46,168 nucleotides of DNA. Source: Methanoregula sp. UBA471 (GTDB taxonomy: Archaea; Halobacteriota; Methanomicrobia; Methanomicrobiales; Methanospirillaceae). How positions within the stretch are numbered: the first letter of the stretch is position 1; every line of letters starts with the position of its first letter. Shown piece by piece: positions 6,990-15,189 of this stretch. The notes below the pieces were generated by a model that had not been told where the DNA came from, did no database searches, and saw only the letters and a program-made list of their open reading frames with translations. The position numbers and the translations under genes were made by a program. The stretch covers positions 1-46,168 of the forward strand of contig DADT01000008.1 of NCBI GenBank assembly GCA_002495065.1, written 5' to 3'.

Positions 6990-8791
6990 CCGAGCCACCC
7001 CAGAATGAAATAGAGATTATACAGGCAGTGTACTACCATCGCGATGGCAAGCCCGGGCACAAACCATCTCTTTCCCCCAAGTTTCAGGCATGCGGCAACG
7101 ATGAGCACACCAACAAAATGCAACAACAGCGGCAGCCAGAGAGAGCCCAGCGAAAGGAAGAGGATGCTGCCAAAGACCGAGTCGGAGATCTGGGCAATGG
7201 TAACAAAGAGGAGAAGCTTTTCTGCGACGAGAAACCCGATCGCTGTGGCAGCGCTGGCAAGAACGAGATTTTTCCACGTGAAGAAACCGGCATCGCGCGA
7301 ATATATCGTATATATCCCGATGCCTTTTGCGAACTCCTCGATCAACGCAGCAAACAGGAGGAGGAAGACCAGCGAGTAAGGCATGGGCAGGTTGAAGAAG
7401 AGGACGAGGCACATCATCTGCACCATGAAAACAAAGGGAATGGAAAAGCCGCTCAGCAGGAAAAGAGAGACGAAAGGATATTTCCGGGGGAGGATCTCCG
7501 AGAGGAACTCCCGCACCCGTGTTGCAAGCGGCTTTTCAGAAAAGAGCCTTTCATCCTTGAAATTTTGGGCAGCGATATAAAAGAGGACCGCCCCGGTCAG
7601 CCAGAAGAGCGAGGTCGAATAGAGGTAGTCGGTAGCCGTCCAGACGGAGCCCTGGATGGTGAGAACGATGAGGGTGAGGGGGGAAATGAGGCTGATAACA
7701 TGGACATTGGCAAAAATGCTGGGAAAGAAGAGGTATGAGGTTGCCACCGTTGAGAAGAAGATGGAGATGAACGAGAGCTCCTTGAAGCTCCGTGAGAGCA
7801 TCCCGATGAGAAGCGCGTTTGCGAGGAAGAAGAAGATAATCGGGATGAGCGGGAGGATGATGAGGGGCGATGCCCCGATGTACAGGGTGAGGGCGGCACA
7901 GATGGCGAGCATACCGATGAAATACGGAAGGGCCTTCCCGATGATAATTGATGATGCCCGCACCGGAGTGGAGAGGAGGATCTCACCCTTGCGCTCGATC
8001 CGTTCGTTCATGATACTCATCATGAAAAACTGGGAAGTGAAGTACAGCGGGAATATGAAAATAAAGACGAGGATTATGGAGTCGAACGGGAGCGGGGGCG
8101 ACAGCTGTGACGGGGTTTTGAAATTGCCCATGGCTCCACTAGAGGAGAGGGCCTCAGTATATCGCGAGATCTGTGAGTTCTGCGCATTTGACTGGACCAG
8201 CTGAGCCCGGAGCTGGTCTTCCGATAGCGAGAGGTCTGGGGAAGGGTTGGGGATATTCTGCACAACTCCTTCGGGGACCGGTGCAGCGCGGCTGGGGGCA
8301 GCACTGATGTACTGGCCGCTCTGCGTTGCAAGGAAGCTGAGCTCGCTTTTCACACTTTCAGAATCGATCCAGAGGGGATAGGCCGCAAAGAGGTCGGTCT
8401 CGCTGTTGTAGATACTGTTGACGTACTTCCCGTAATCCCGGGAAAGGGTCTTGAGCGCAGCATTGGCTTTGTCTGTTCCACGGGAGGATGCCTGCCCCCG
8501 TACGACAATCACATCGAATACGTCCCTGTTTGCATCCAGCGTGGAAGCATCCAGCTGGTACACAGAAAACCGTGCGTCGCCCGCAATCAGCCCGGCAACC
8601 CGGGGATCATCCACTCCCACGCGATACATCCCGTCCTGAAGATGAAGGCCGGTCTGGGCGGTGAGACCGGTCACGAGAACAAGAAGAACAAAAAGGATTG
8701 CCGCAAGCGGCAGGACATCCCTGCTCATCATCGAAAATGACTTCTTCACTTCCCAGCGGGCTATGGTGGTAATATCGGCAAGTGTGCTCAT
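6986..8791 (-). CDS. ABC-2 permease fused to a PrsW-like intramembrane metalloprotease
   Basis: The protein has 601 residues. Residues 1-430 form an ABC-2 permease: helix 1 near 25-45, a large outside loop to about 235, then six helices with M-N-E-R-I-E-R-K-G-E-I-L-L-S-T-P-V. From about 445 a second multi-helix domain starts, carrying E-E-F-A-K near 482, F-L-V-A-E near 520, a His near 556 and H-C-L-Y-N near 583. These match the EExxK, FxxxE and HxxxD/N motifs of PrsW-type intramembrane proteases. A covalent exporter-protease fusion suggests that the substrate or a regulator is cut during export, which is inference. The start at 8791 is the first ATG of the frame. It is the first gene of a two-permease operon. 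Confidence 0.85.
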   Translation of the reverse strand: MSTLADITTIARWEVKKSFSMMSRDVLPLAAILFVLLVLVTGLTAQTGLHLQDGMYRVGVDDPRVAGLIAGDARFSVYQLDASTLDANRDVFDVIVVRGQASSRGTDKANAALKTLSRDYGKYVNSIYNSETDLFAAYPLWIDSESVKSELSFLATQSGQYISAAPSRAAPVPEGVVQNIPNPSPDLSLSEDQLRAQLVQSNAQNSQISRYTEALSSSGAMGNFKTPSQLSPPLPFDSIILVFIFIFPLYFTSQFFMMSIMNERIERKGEILLSTPVRASSIIIGKALPYFIGMLAICAALTLYIGASPLIILPLIPIIFFFLANALLIGMLSRSFKELSFISIFFSTVATSYLFFPSIFANVHVISLISPLTLIVLTIQGSVWTATDYLYSTSLFWLTGAVLFYIAAQNFKDERLFSEKPLATRVREFLSEILPRKYPFVSLFLLSGFSIPFVFMVQMMCLVLFFNLPMPYSLVFLLLFAALIEEFAKGIGIYTIYSRDAGFFTWKNLVLASAATAIGFLVAEKLLLFVTIAQISDSVFGSILFLSLGSLWLPLLLHFVGVLIVAACLKLGGKRWFVPGLAIAMVVHCLYNLYFILGWLG

Positions 8792-8844
8792 GAATGGGCT
8801 TCTGCAGGTTGCGGTTTTGGTATCCTCGGACTATTGCGAGGTTG

Positions 8845-8860
8845 GGTACAAAGGTGTACC
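8845..8860. promoter_or_regulatory. Perfect inverted repeat, candidate operator of the ABC exporter
   Basis: GGTACA-AAGG-TGTACC is a perfect 6-4-6 palindrome between the divergent permease (8791) and ATPase (9065) genes, 54 bases ahead of the permease start. Its size and place fit a dimeric repressor or activator site. No regulator gene lies next to it. Confidence 0.35.
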
Positions 8861-9064
8861 AGCTAACGGTCAAATAATCATCGGTAGTGACACCATGTGG
8901 TGCTGGTCAGGGGTAATCCCCGTACAAAAGAACCTCTGCCGGCTGTTCCGGCAATCCGGTTTTCCCAGATCAGTGTTTTCCTGACCTGCATCATGGAGGA
9001 GGCGATGTCTGCATCCCAAGGTATAAGGTGCACTCAGGGCTAACCTGATTGATTAGGTATTTTC

Positions 9065-9955
9065 ATGATCACTGCCCGCAACCTGACGAAAAATTTTGAC
9101 AGTTTTGCCGCCCTGGCCGATGTAAGTTTTGAATTTGAGGATGGCGAAATCTTTGGGATAATCGGGCACAACGGGGCTGGAAAGACCACCCTTCTCAAGA
9201 TAATCTCCGGTCTGATAGCCCCGACATCCGGTGCACTGTATATCAACGATATCGATGTGGTGAAAAATCCGGTCGCCCTCAAAGAAACACTCGGTTACCT
9301 GCCGGAAGAGTCGCGGCTGTATGAAACAATGACTGCCGAGAATTATCTTGCATTTTTCGGGGAGATCTACGGGCTTTCAGCACAGGAGATCAGGGTCCGG
9401 TCAGCGCAGCTCTTCGCCGCACTCTCGCTCGAACCTGACGGGAAGAAGATAGGGGAGTTCAGCAAAGGTATGAAGCGGAAAGCCGCCATCGCCCGCTCGC
9501 TCATCCACGACCCCATGTTTCTGGTATATGACGAGGCGACCAGCGGGCTTGATCCCATGACCTCGCGGTTCATCGCCGATTACCTGCGCACACTTAAAAA
9601 GGAAGGCAAAACGATCGTGCTATCGGCGCACAACCTGTATCAGGTGGAGGCGATCTGTGACAAGGTAATGATCTTAAAACGCGGCAAAATGGTCGCGTTT
9701 GGGAATATGCACCAGCTGCGTGACCAGTTCGGTTCGCTCACCTATACGATTTTTTTTGCAATCGAGGACCCGGGAAGGCTTGTCGGACACGCAAAACCCT
9801 ACCGGCAGGAGGAGGGTTTTTTTGTCTGGGAGGCTCAGGACATGAAGGAACTCAACGAATGCACCAGGATTATCACGGAATCCGGCGGGCGGGTGGAGAA
9901 GATCGAGTCCCACTACCCATCTCTAGAAGAGATGCTGGTAAAGATCGGGAAATAA
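9065..9955 (+). CDS. ABC-2 exporter ATP-binding protein (NatA/CcmA type)
   Basis: The 296-residue protein contains all nucleotide-binding motifs of an ABC ATPase: Walker A (G-H-N-G-A-G-K-T-T-L), a Q-loop region (L-G-Y-L-P-E-E-S), the signature F-S-K-G-M-K-R-K with Walker B (M-F-L-V-Y-D-E-A-T-S-G-L-D-P), and the H-switch (L-S-A-H-N). About 80 extra C-terminal residues resemble the accessory tail of ABC-2 exporter ATPases. It is transcribed away from the two permease genes that start at 8791 and would energise them at the cytoplasmic face. The ATG at 9065 follows a TTAGGTA ribosome site. Confidence 0.92.
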   Translation: MITARNLTKNFDSFAALADVSFEFEDGEIFGIIGHNGAGKTTLLKIISGLIAPTSGALYINDIDVVKNPVALKETLGYLPEESRLYETMTAENYLAFFGEIYGLSAQEIRVRSAQLFAALSLEPDGKKIGEFSKGMKRKAAIARSLIHDPMFLVYDEATSGLDPMTSRFIADYLRTLKKEGKTIVLSAHNLYQVEAICDKVMILKRGKMVAFGNMHQLRDQFGSLTYTIFFAIEDPGRLVGHAKPYRQEEGFFVWEAQDMKELNECTRIITESGGRVEKIESHYPSLEEMLVKIGK

Positions 9956-10035
9956 CACCTCCCCCTTATCTTTACGTCACCCCTCCGAAAAACTCTGGAA
10001 AAACCAGGGCTTAATCACTGAATGGGAAACAAACC

Positions 10036-10524
10036 ATGAAAGGAGACGTTATCGTTCGTAAAGCTCTCGACAGCGACCGTGATGACATTATTGCTATCTT
10101 CAATTACTATGCAGCTGCCAGCTATGCAGCATACCCTGAAATACCTGTCAACGAGCGGTTTTTCGGATTTCTGCGCGAAGGGACATTAGCGTTTCTTGTC
10201 CTCGAGCAAGAGAGACGTGTCGTGGGGTTCGGGCTCATCAAGCCGCTCCTGCCCTTCCCTGCCTTTATGGGGACGGGGATGCTCACCTATTTTATCCTGC
10301 CGGAGTTCACGGGAAAGGGTCTTGGGAGCAGGCTCCTCGAACGGCTCACTGCCGAGGCAGAAAAGATGGAAATGACCTCGCTGGTCGCAAATATGGCGTC
10401 AAAAAATACCGCAAGTATCCTCTTTCATTCGCATCATGGGTTTACCGAAGCGGGAAGGCTGCATAACGCTGGCACGAAATTCGGCGAACGGTTCGATGTG
10501 GTCTGGATGCAAAAAGACCTGTAA
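10036..10524 (+). CDS. GNAT-family N-acetyltransferase
   Basis: The protein has 162 residues and is a single GNAT domain. Visible features are the N-terminal strand-helix (V-I-V-R-K-A-L-D-S-D-R-D-D-I), the motif A strand ending in Y-F-I-L-P-E-F-T with the acetyl-CoA loop G-K-G-L-G-S-R-L-L, motif B (S-L-V-A-N-M-A-S-K-N-T-A-S-I-L-F-H), and a G-F tail. The nearest known relatives in layout are phosphinothricin/methionine-sulfoximine acetyltransferases, but substrates in this group vary and I infer none. It starts 80 bases after the ABC ATPase on the same strand and may be read through from it. It is convergent with the methanopterin gene. Confidence 0.85.
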   Translation: MKGDVIVRKALDSDRDDIIAIFNYYAAASYAAYPEIPVNERFFGFLREGTLAFLVLEQERRVVGFGLIKPLLPFPAFMGTGMLTYFILPEFTGKGLGSRLLERLTAEAEKMEMTSLVANMASKNTASILFHSHHGFTEAGRLHNAGTKFGERFDVVWMQKDL

Positions 10525-10567
10525 ACAATTCCCGTGATTTTTCTGTTCAATAATCCGCGGCAAAAAG

Positions 10568-12100
10568 TTATGCCGTCCGCACCAGTGCCCCGCTGTTTCG
10601 GGCTGAGGTGAGCAGCGTCGATCCGCCACCGTGTTCGTCCATGAATATCTGGGCCGCCTTTTGTATTTCCTGCATGCCCGTGTCCCCGATTGCGTAAATG
10701 GTGGGGCCAAACGAGCTCATGCCGGCTCCTGCTGCGCCGGCAGAACGTACGGTTTCAAGAAGTGCAGGTACCTCGTCAGGTTGCAGGCTAAGTTCGACTT
10801 TCTTGAACCCGAGACCCTGGATCGCATTCACCGATGAACCGAACAGGTCGAGATCCCGCTCGACAATGCCTGGGAGCATCCTCATCAGGATCTCGTGGCA
10901 GAGAGCCCGCACCTCCTCAACCGGCACCGGGCAGTAAGTCCTGAAGATGTCCAGCTCAGTACTGCCGCTCGCACCCGCAGGAATACAGGGAGTCGCGAGC
11001 AGGATACGCCAGTCGGGCGGGAATTCGTGGTGCACGATGACGGGAGGGGGTCTGACCCCCCGCGAAGCAGCTGAGGGCCTGAACCCGTACTTCTCACGAT
11101 CCTTCCCGAACGCATGACCTCCGTCAATGATAAAGCCCCCGTGTTCAAATGCGGCAGTACCGATACCGGATGTCCCGCCGCGACCGATAAGGAGGGCAAG
11201 GTCTTTTACCGTGACCTGCCTCCCATAGACCTCGGCAATCCCCCGCGCAGCAGCGAGCATGACCTGGGATCCGCTTCCCAGCCCGATATGGGAGGGAACG
11301 TTTTCCCGCACGGTGACAGCTACGCTGCCACCAATCTTCAATCCGTCCAGCACCATGCGTGCAGTGTCCATGATGCGTTCCCGTGTCGCGCTGTCGCACC
11401 CGTTCACTTCGAGCTCCGGGCTCCCGCGAACTTCGAGGAGGATGCCCGGCTCGTCAAGGGTTATCCCGACCCCTCCATCGACCCGTCCGGATCCACCATG
11501 CATATCGATGAGGGTCAGATGGAGGCGTGACGGGGTCTGTACCACCACGCGGCGTTCGTCAAGGAACCTGTTATAGGGAAACTGCTCTTTAATAAAGATC
11601 AATGGTTCTCCCTTGTGGATTATCCGGTACTGTCGGCTGAGCAGCGGTTCGTGTTTCCCGATGGAAAATATCCTGCCCTCTTCATCCGTTGCGGGTGATA
11701 CCCGGGCCTCCAGTATCTCGCGCCGGGCTTCAATGCGGTGGTTCTGGATGATCCTCCCGATAGGAATATCTGCTTTCATCAGGTCATCCCTGAATTCCGC
11801 CGAAAGCCGCCCGATGGGGGTATGCGATACCGCATAGATCAATACTTCACCGCTTGCCAGAGTCTTGATCTCGACAACCCGGTAATTGACCGGGTCGGTG
11901 GGGGCGATCCCGAGATGTTCCGCGGTTGCAGGATCGGCCGGAATGATTTTTTGTTCCCGTGTCCGGATAACGACCTGACTTCCTGTGATCGCTTCCAGGA
12001 TCTGGGTAACCGATCCATCCGTGCCAAGGAGGAATTTCTGCATAGGGGAGAGTCTTCCGACCTGTGCCTCGATCTCGCTCAGGCTGTGTGCAATGTCCAT
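10568..12100 (-). CDS. mptG: Fused chorismate-lyase-like domain and beta-RFAP/beta-RFH-P synthase (methanopterin biosynthesis)
   Basis: The protein has about 510 residues in two parts. Residues 1-185 match the archaeal DUF98/UbiC-like chorismate lyase (L-S-P-M-Q-K-F-L-L-G-T-D-G-S-V-T, V-N-Y-R-V-V-E-I, R-R-E-I), which releases 4-hydroxybenzoate and pyruvate from chorismate. Residues 190-511 are a GHMP-fold beta-ribofuranosyl (hydroxy/amino)benzene 5'-phosphate synthase (COG1907): P-S-R-L-H-L-T-L-I-D-M-H, the loop H-I-G-L-G-S-G-S-Q, and G-R-G-G-T-S-G-I-G. That enzyme joins PRPP to the benzoate with loss of CO2, the first committed step of methanopterin arene synthesis. GTG at 12103 or ATG at 12100 can start it behind GGTGAGG. 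The mptG symbol applies to the second domain. Confidence 0.85.
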   Translation of the reverse strand: MDIAHSLSEIEAQVGRLSPMQKFLLGTDGSVTQILEAITGSQVVIRTREQKIIPADPATAEHLGIAPTDPVNYRVVEIKTLASGEVLIYAVSHTPIGRLSAEFRDDLMKADIPIGRIIQNHRIEARREILEARVSPATDEEGRIFSIGKHEPLLSRQYRIIHKGEPLIFIKEQFPYNRFLDERRVVVQTPSRLHLTLIDMHGGSGRVDGGVGITLDEPGILLEVRGSPELEVNGCDSATRERIMDTARMVLDGLKIGGSVAVTVRENVPSHIGLGSGSQVMLAAARGIAEVYGRQVTVKDLALLIGRGGTSGIGTAAFEHGGFIIDGGHAFGKDREKYGFRPSAASRGVRPPPVIVHHEFPPDWRILLATPCIPAGASGSTELDIFRTYCPVPVEEVRALCHEILMRMLPGIVERDLDLFGSSVNAIQGLGFKKVELSLQPDEVPALLETVRSAGAAGAGMSSFGPTIYAIGDTGMQEIQKAAQIFMDEHGGGSTLLTSARNSGALVRTA

Positions 12101-12194
12101 CACAGGAACCTCACCGCTTTGGATAATAAGGATACTGATATCATGAACAGGGAAGGAGCTGGCAGCTGGTACGAACGATACAATGCAAGAGAAT

Positions 12195-12578
12195 TTATTT
12201 ACCTGCTCCAGTTCTTCGCGTATTTTTCATCGTGACGCTGTCAGGATGGCTTGTCCGGGGAACCCGGTCCGGCAGGACTCTTGTGGCTTCTTCGGTGAGT
12301 CTTCCTTTTTTTCCGATGATTTCGCGGCAGGGGATTCTGTATACCCGCGAGATGAGGACATAGCTTTCACCGAAAAGATCCAGGCCGCCAGACGAAAAAT
12401 CATCAAGCGAGATCGGGACTGAGGGGGCGTCGGAAGAGGGCTTGCTGCTGACCGGGCAGAGATATACCTCCCCCTGCGCCCCCGTCCCGATAACGACTGC
12501 CGGGCGTGTCTTTACCGCGCTTCGTTCATCAATAGCCACAGCGGCGATCACTACATCGCCACGGGTATACTGCCCCAT
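12195..12578 (-). CDS. PemK/MazF-like family protein
   Basis: The 127-residue chain has the SH3-like beta-barrel pattern of the PemK/MazF family: G-Q-Y-T-R-G-D-V-V-I at the start, the conserved K-T-R-P-A-V-V-I-G-T-G strand, a Y-L-C-P-V-S-S turn, and Y-V-L-I-S-R-V-Y-R-I-P near residue 75. MazF toxins are mRNA-cleaving RNases, but archaeal single-gene relatives are common and need not be toxins. No antitoxin-like gene is next to it. It lies 94 bases upstream of the methanopterin fusion gene on the same strand and may share its transcript. The last 25 residues are basic and not conserved in the family. Confidence 0.75.
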   Translation of the reverse strand: MGQYTRGDVVIAAVAIDERSAVKTRPAVVIGTGAQGEVYLCPVSSKPSSDAPSVPISLDDFSSGGLDLFGESYVLISRVYRIPCREIIGKKGRLTEEATRVLPDRVPRTSHPDSVTMKNTRRTGAGK

Positions 12579-12718
12579 CCATAGTAATTCTGGTACTCAG
12601 GGACATAAGGGGTATCATGGAAATACATGCCCGCATTTCTTTATCTTTTCATAAAAATTTTAATGAACTGGTATAGACATAGGCGCTTATGAATGGGAGC
12701 AGGATGGAGTGGTGAAAC

Positions 12719-13318
12719 ATGGAGTTTAAGGACATCGTGATGCAGCGGTATGCGGCAAAAAGGTTTGACGGAAGGAAGATCAGCGAACAAAAGATCGGAG
12801 AACTCCTGGAACTGGTACGCTTCGCACCCTCGGCGCTAAACCTGCAACCCTGGAAGATTACCCTGGTCACAGACCAGAAAATAAAAGATCAGCTCCGTCC
12901 TGCAACGAACGACCAGGAGCAGATCACGAGCTGTTCGCACCTGCTGGTCTTCTGTGCAGACCCCGATTACGAAGGGTTGATCCGCAGGCTCGGGACTCTC
13001 CTGCAAAACCAGGGGGTTGCTGAAGAGTTGAGGAATCTGGTGATTGGAATGGCGCGGAATTTTACCGGAAACATGCCATCGGAACAGAGACTCGCCTGGT
13101 CGCAGGCGCAGACGTATCTTGCGCTCGGGAATGCGCTTAATGGCGCAAAAGCGCTCGGGTTTGATTCTTGCCCGGTGGGTGGCTTTGACCAGAAGGAATA
13201 CATTCGTATTCTTAAGATACCGCCACCCCTCATCCCGGTAATGCTTTGCCCGGTCGGGTACGCTGCCGATAAACCTCATCCGAAGATCAGGTTCCCAAAA
13301 GAGGATATCATGTTCTGA
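12719..13318 (+). CDS. Nitroreductase-family FMN oxidoreductase
   Basis: The protein has 199 residues, a usual length for the family. It opens with M-E-F-K-D-I-V-M-Q-R-Y-A-A-K-R-F and has the FMN-phosphate contacts R-F-A-P-S-A-L-N-L-Q-P-W-K-I at 36-49 and the late G-F-D-S-C-P-V-G-G-F segment. Such homodimeric enzymes reduce nitro groups, quinones or flavins with NAD(P)H; the physiological substrate is not readable. The ATG at 12719 has a GTGGTGAAAC ribosome site, and a TATA-like CATAAAAATT lies near 12650. The region shared with the PemK-like gene is divergent. Confidence 0.88.
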   Translation: MEFKDIVMQRYAAKRFDGRKISEQKIGELLELVRFAPSALNLQPWKITLVTDQKIKDQLRPATNDQEQITSCSHLLVFCADPDYEGLIRRLGTLLQNQGVAEELRNLVIGMARNFTGNMPSEQRLAWSQAQTYLALGNALNGAKALGFDSCPVGGFDQKEYIRILKIPPPLIPVMLCPVGYAADKPHPKIRFPKEDIMF

Positions 13319-13396
13319 TACCCCGCTATTTTTAAACAACCGGAGAAATGTACTGTCGAAGTCTGTAGTTTTAAAGAAAAACTCCATTGTTGCACT

Positions 13397-13720
13397 ATGA
13401 CACGCTGTGAATATTGTGGTGACGAATGCCTGCTCCCCTTCACCTGCCAGCACTGCAGGGGAGCATTCTGTCCGAAGTGCCGGCTGCCGCCCGCCCACGA
13501 ATGCTCGGGAATTGCCTCATGGAAGAAAAAACCGGCCCCCGGGGTCGGGATATCGTATGGAAGAGGCGGGACGGCCACGGCAACCGATGGCAGATACGGT
13601 ACCGTGTCACAGGGACACAAAACCGGAAGTCTGCATGAAGGAACCCCCTGGCTGAAGGTGATGATCGCGATCGTGATCATCATTGTTCTCGTGCTCCTCT
13701 TCCTTGTATTGAGCGGATAG
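13397..13720 (+). CDS. AN1-type zinc finger protein with C-terminal membrane anchor
   Basis: The first 36 residues form an AN1-like zinc finger (C4-x2-C7, C17-x2-C20, C25-x2-C28, H34-x-C36), enough to bind two zinc ions. A low-complexity Gly/Thr linker follows, and the last 22 residues are a single hydrophobic helix (M-I-A-I-V-I-I-I-V-L-V-L-L-F), so the finger is probably held at the cytoplasmic face of the membrane as a tail-anchored protein. Archaeal AN1 proteins of this kind are widespread in methanogens with unknown partners. It is followed 23 bases later by the CAP-domain gene on the same strand. Confidence 0.8.
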   Translation: MTRCEYCGDECLLPFTCQHCRGAFCPKCRLPPAHECSGIASWKKKPAPGVGISYGRGGTATATDGRYGTVSQGHKTGSLHEGTPWLKVMIAIVIIIVLVLLFLVLSG

Positions 13721-13743
13721 AAGATACGACAGGAACACAGACT

Positions 13744-14532
13744 ATGAAATGGTCCCACCTCTTTGTAATTATCGGCCTGCTGGGCGCCGGGCTTGTCCTC
13801 CTCATCCTGTTCGGTGGAACGGTCCTGTGGTCCGGTTCCCAAGTGACAGAACAACTACCTGGAGAACCAGCTGTTGGTTCACCCGCCCGTACGATCTCCC
13901 CGGCTCCCGGTACAGGCAGTATAACCGTGACATCTTCGCCGGCTCAGGAAACCGGAAAAACTGCTGAACCGACACCCGTTCCTTCAGAAAAATCAACGCC
14001 TCTGCCTCCATTTCCAACCGCAGGCACCATTTCAGCAGTGAAAAATCCCTTCACGATCTCAACAGATGCGCTGGAGCAACGGGTGCACGACCTGATCAAC
14101 CAGCAGAGAACAGCCCGTGGCCTGGCATCGTTACGTTTCGATCCGGCGCTCGCCGATATTGCAAGGAAGCATAGCGAAGACATGGCAGCGCAGGACTATT
14201 TTGCCCATGTGAACCCGGCAGGTCAGAACCCGACAGCCCGGGGAATTGCTGCCGGTTACACCTGCAGGAAAAATTATGGATCGTATTACACCTACGGAAT
14301 CGCGGAAAACCTTTTCCAGAACAATCTCTATTCTTCTGCCACGTACTACAGCAACCGGGAGACCGTGTATGACTGGAACTCGCCCGAGGAGATTGCACAG
14401 ACCACGGTCGGCGGCTGGATGAACAGTTCCGGGCACCGGGAGAATATTGTTACCCCGACCTTTGATCGTCAAGGGATCGGTATTGCAATAGCGCCTGATG
14501 ATAAAGTGTATATCACAGAAGACTTCTGCTGA
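13744..14532 (+). CDS. CAP (SCP/PR-1-like) domain extracellular protein
   Basis: The 262-residue protein has an N-terminal membrane anchor (residues 7-30), a Pro/Ser/Thr-rich linker to about 105, and a CAP domain to the end. Within it are the helix V-H-D-L-I-N-Q-Q-R-T-A-R-G-L, the metal-cavity histidine in D-Y-F-A-H-V-N-P-A-G, the glutamate in G-I-A-E-N-L-F, and a second His in S-S-G-H-R-E-N-I. Prokaryotic CAP proteins act outside the cell and their activity is mostly unresolved. About 25 inserted residues (Y-Y-S-N-R-E region) are unusual. It is probably co-transcribed with the AN1 protein. Confidence 0.88.
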   Translation: MKWSHLFVIIGLLGAGLVLLILFGGTVLWSGSQVTEQLPGEPAVGSPARTISPAPGTGSITVTSSPAQETGKTAEPTPVPSEKSTPLPPFPTAGTISAVKNPFTISTDALEQRVHDLINQQRTARGLASLRFDPALADIARKHSEDMAAQDYFAHVNPAGQNPTARGIAAGYTCRKNYGSYYTYGIAENLFQNNLYSSATYYSNRETVYDWNSPEEIAQTTVGGWMNSSGHRENIVTPTFDRQGIGIAIAPDDKVYITEDFC

Positions 14533-14604
14533 ACGGACTTCAGGTGCCGGTTTCCGGGAGCAGGGGCCAGATTGTGGGAGTAATATTCAGAGTGTGACCA
14601 GAAA

Positions 14605-15018
14605 TTACCGTATCCCGGTATCAATATCGATATCGAGCCGGACCGTTTCTCCTGCACGGATGGTAACCGTCTTTGGCAGATCGCTCCCGCCGATTCCCTG
14701 GTGCTGGATATCTACTCTATAGGTCCCCGGCCTGAGGGAGATCGAATAGCCGGTATCCGGATCAGCCGTCACCGAACCAGCAAAGGCACCCCCCGCTGTA
14801 GTGATTATGAGAGGGCGTGCGGCATACGCAGCTACGATCTGGTCCCGGGAGATTGAGCACGGTTCGACCGGGCAGAGCGGGCCGATGGTTACGTTGCCGG
14901 CAAGCGTTCCATTGGCATTTCCCGATCCGGGCAGGGGAGCTCCGGTGTTCAGAAGAATAGCGACTGCTATCGTAATCGCAATAAGGATGATAATGAAAAG
15001 CGAGCGGTTGAGATCCAT
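14605..15018 (-). CDS. Membrane-anchored protein with carboxypeptidase-regulatory-like (prealbumin) fold
   Basis: I choose the ATG at 15018 (M-D-L-N-R-S-L-F), which directly precedes the membrane helix I-I-I-L-I-A-I-T-I-A-V-A-I-L-L; another ATG lies three codons earlier and the longer open frame has no start signal. The product has 137 residues. After the anchor comes one beta-sandwich domain: L-A-G-N-V-T-I-G-P-L-C-P-V-E-P-C at the start, D-T-G-Y-S-I-S-L-R-P-G-T-Y-R-V-D-I in the middle and G-E-T-V-R-L-D-I-D-I-D at the end, the transthyretin-like pattern. It is probably a surface or lipoprotein-like adaptor. Function unknown. Confidence 0.7.
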   Translation of the reverse strand: MDLNRSLFIIILIAITIAVAILLNTGAPLPGSGNANGTLAGNVTIGPLCPVEPCSISRDQIVAAYAARPLIITTAGGAFAGSVTADPDTGYSISLRPGTYRVDIQHQGIGGSDLPKTVTIRAGETVRLDIDIDTGIR

Positions 15019-15133
15019 GCCGGGCATGGGTGAGGGATTGGAATGTGAGAAAAAAAGGATTGCGATGGAGGCATGACGATTGAGGAGAAAATAATAGGAT
15101 GTCATTTCAATTATCAGGTAGAAAATCTGTAAG

Positions 15134-15147
15134 AATATATATATAGA
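15134..15147 (+). promoter_or_regulatory. TATA box of the Hsp20 gene
   Basis: AATATATATATAG lies about 50 bases before the ATG at 15190. Transcription would start near 15165, leaving a 25-base leader that contains the AGGAGGAA ribosome site. It is one of the clearest promoters in the window, as expected for an inducible small heat-shock gene. Confidence 0.6.
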
Positions 15148-15189
15148 ACCTAAAACTAACGTAAAGTGAAACATAGGAGGAATAACCCT

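Noticed and set aside
12195..12578. Toxin-antitoxin module
   Set aside because: Only the MazF/PemK-like gene is present; no small antitoxin gene lies on either side.
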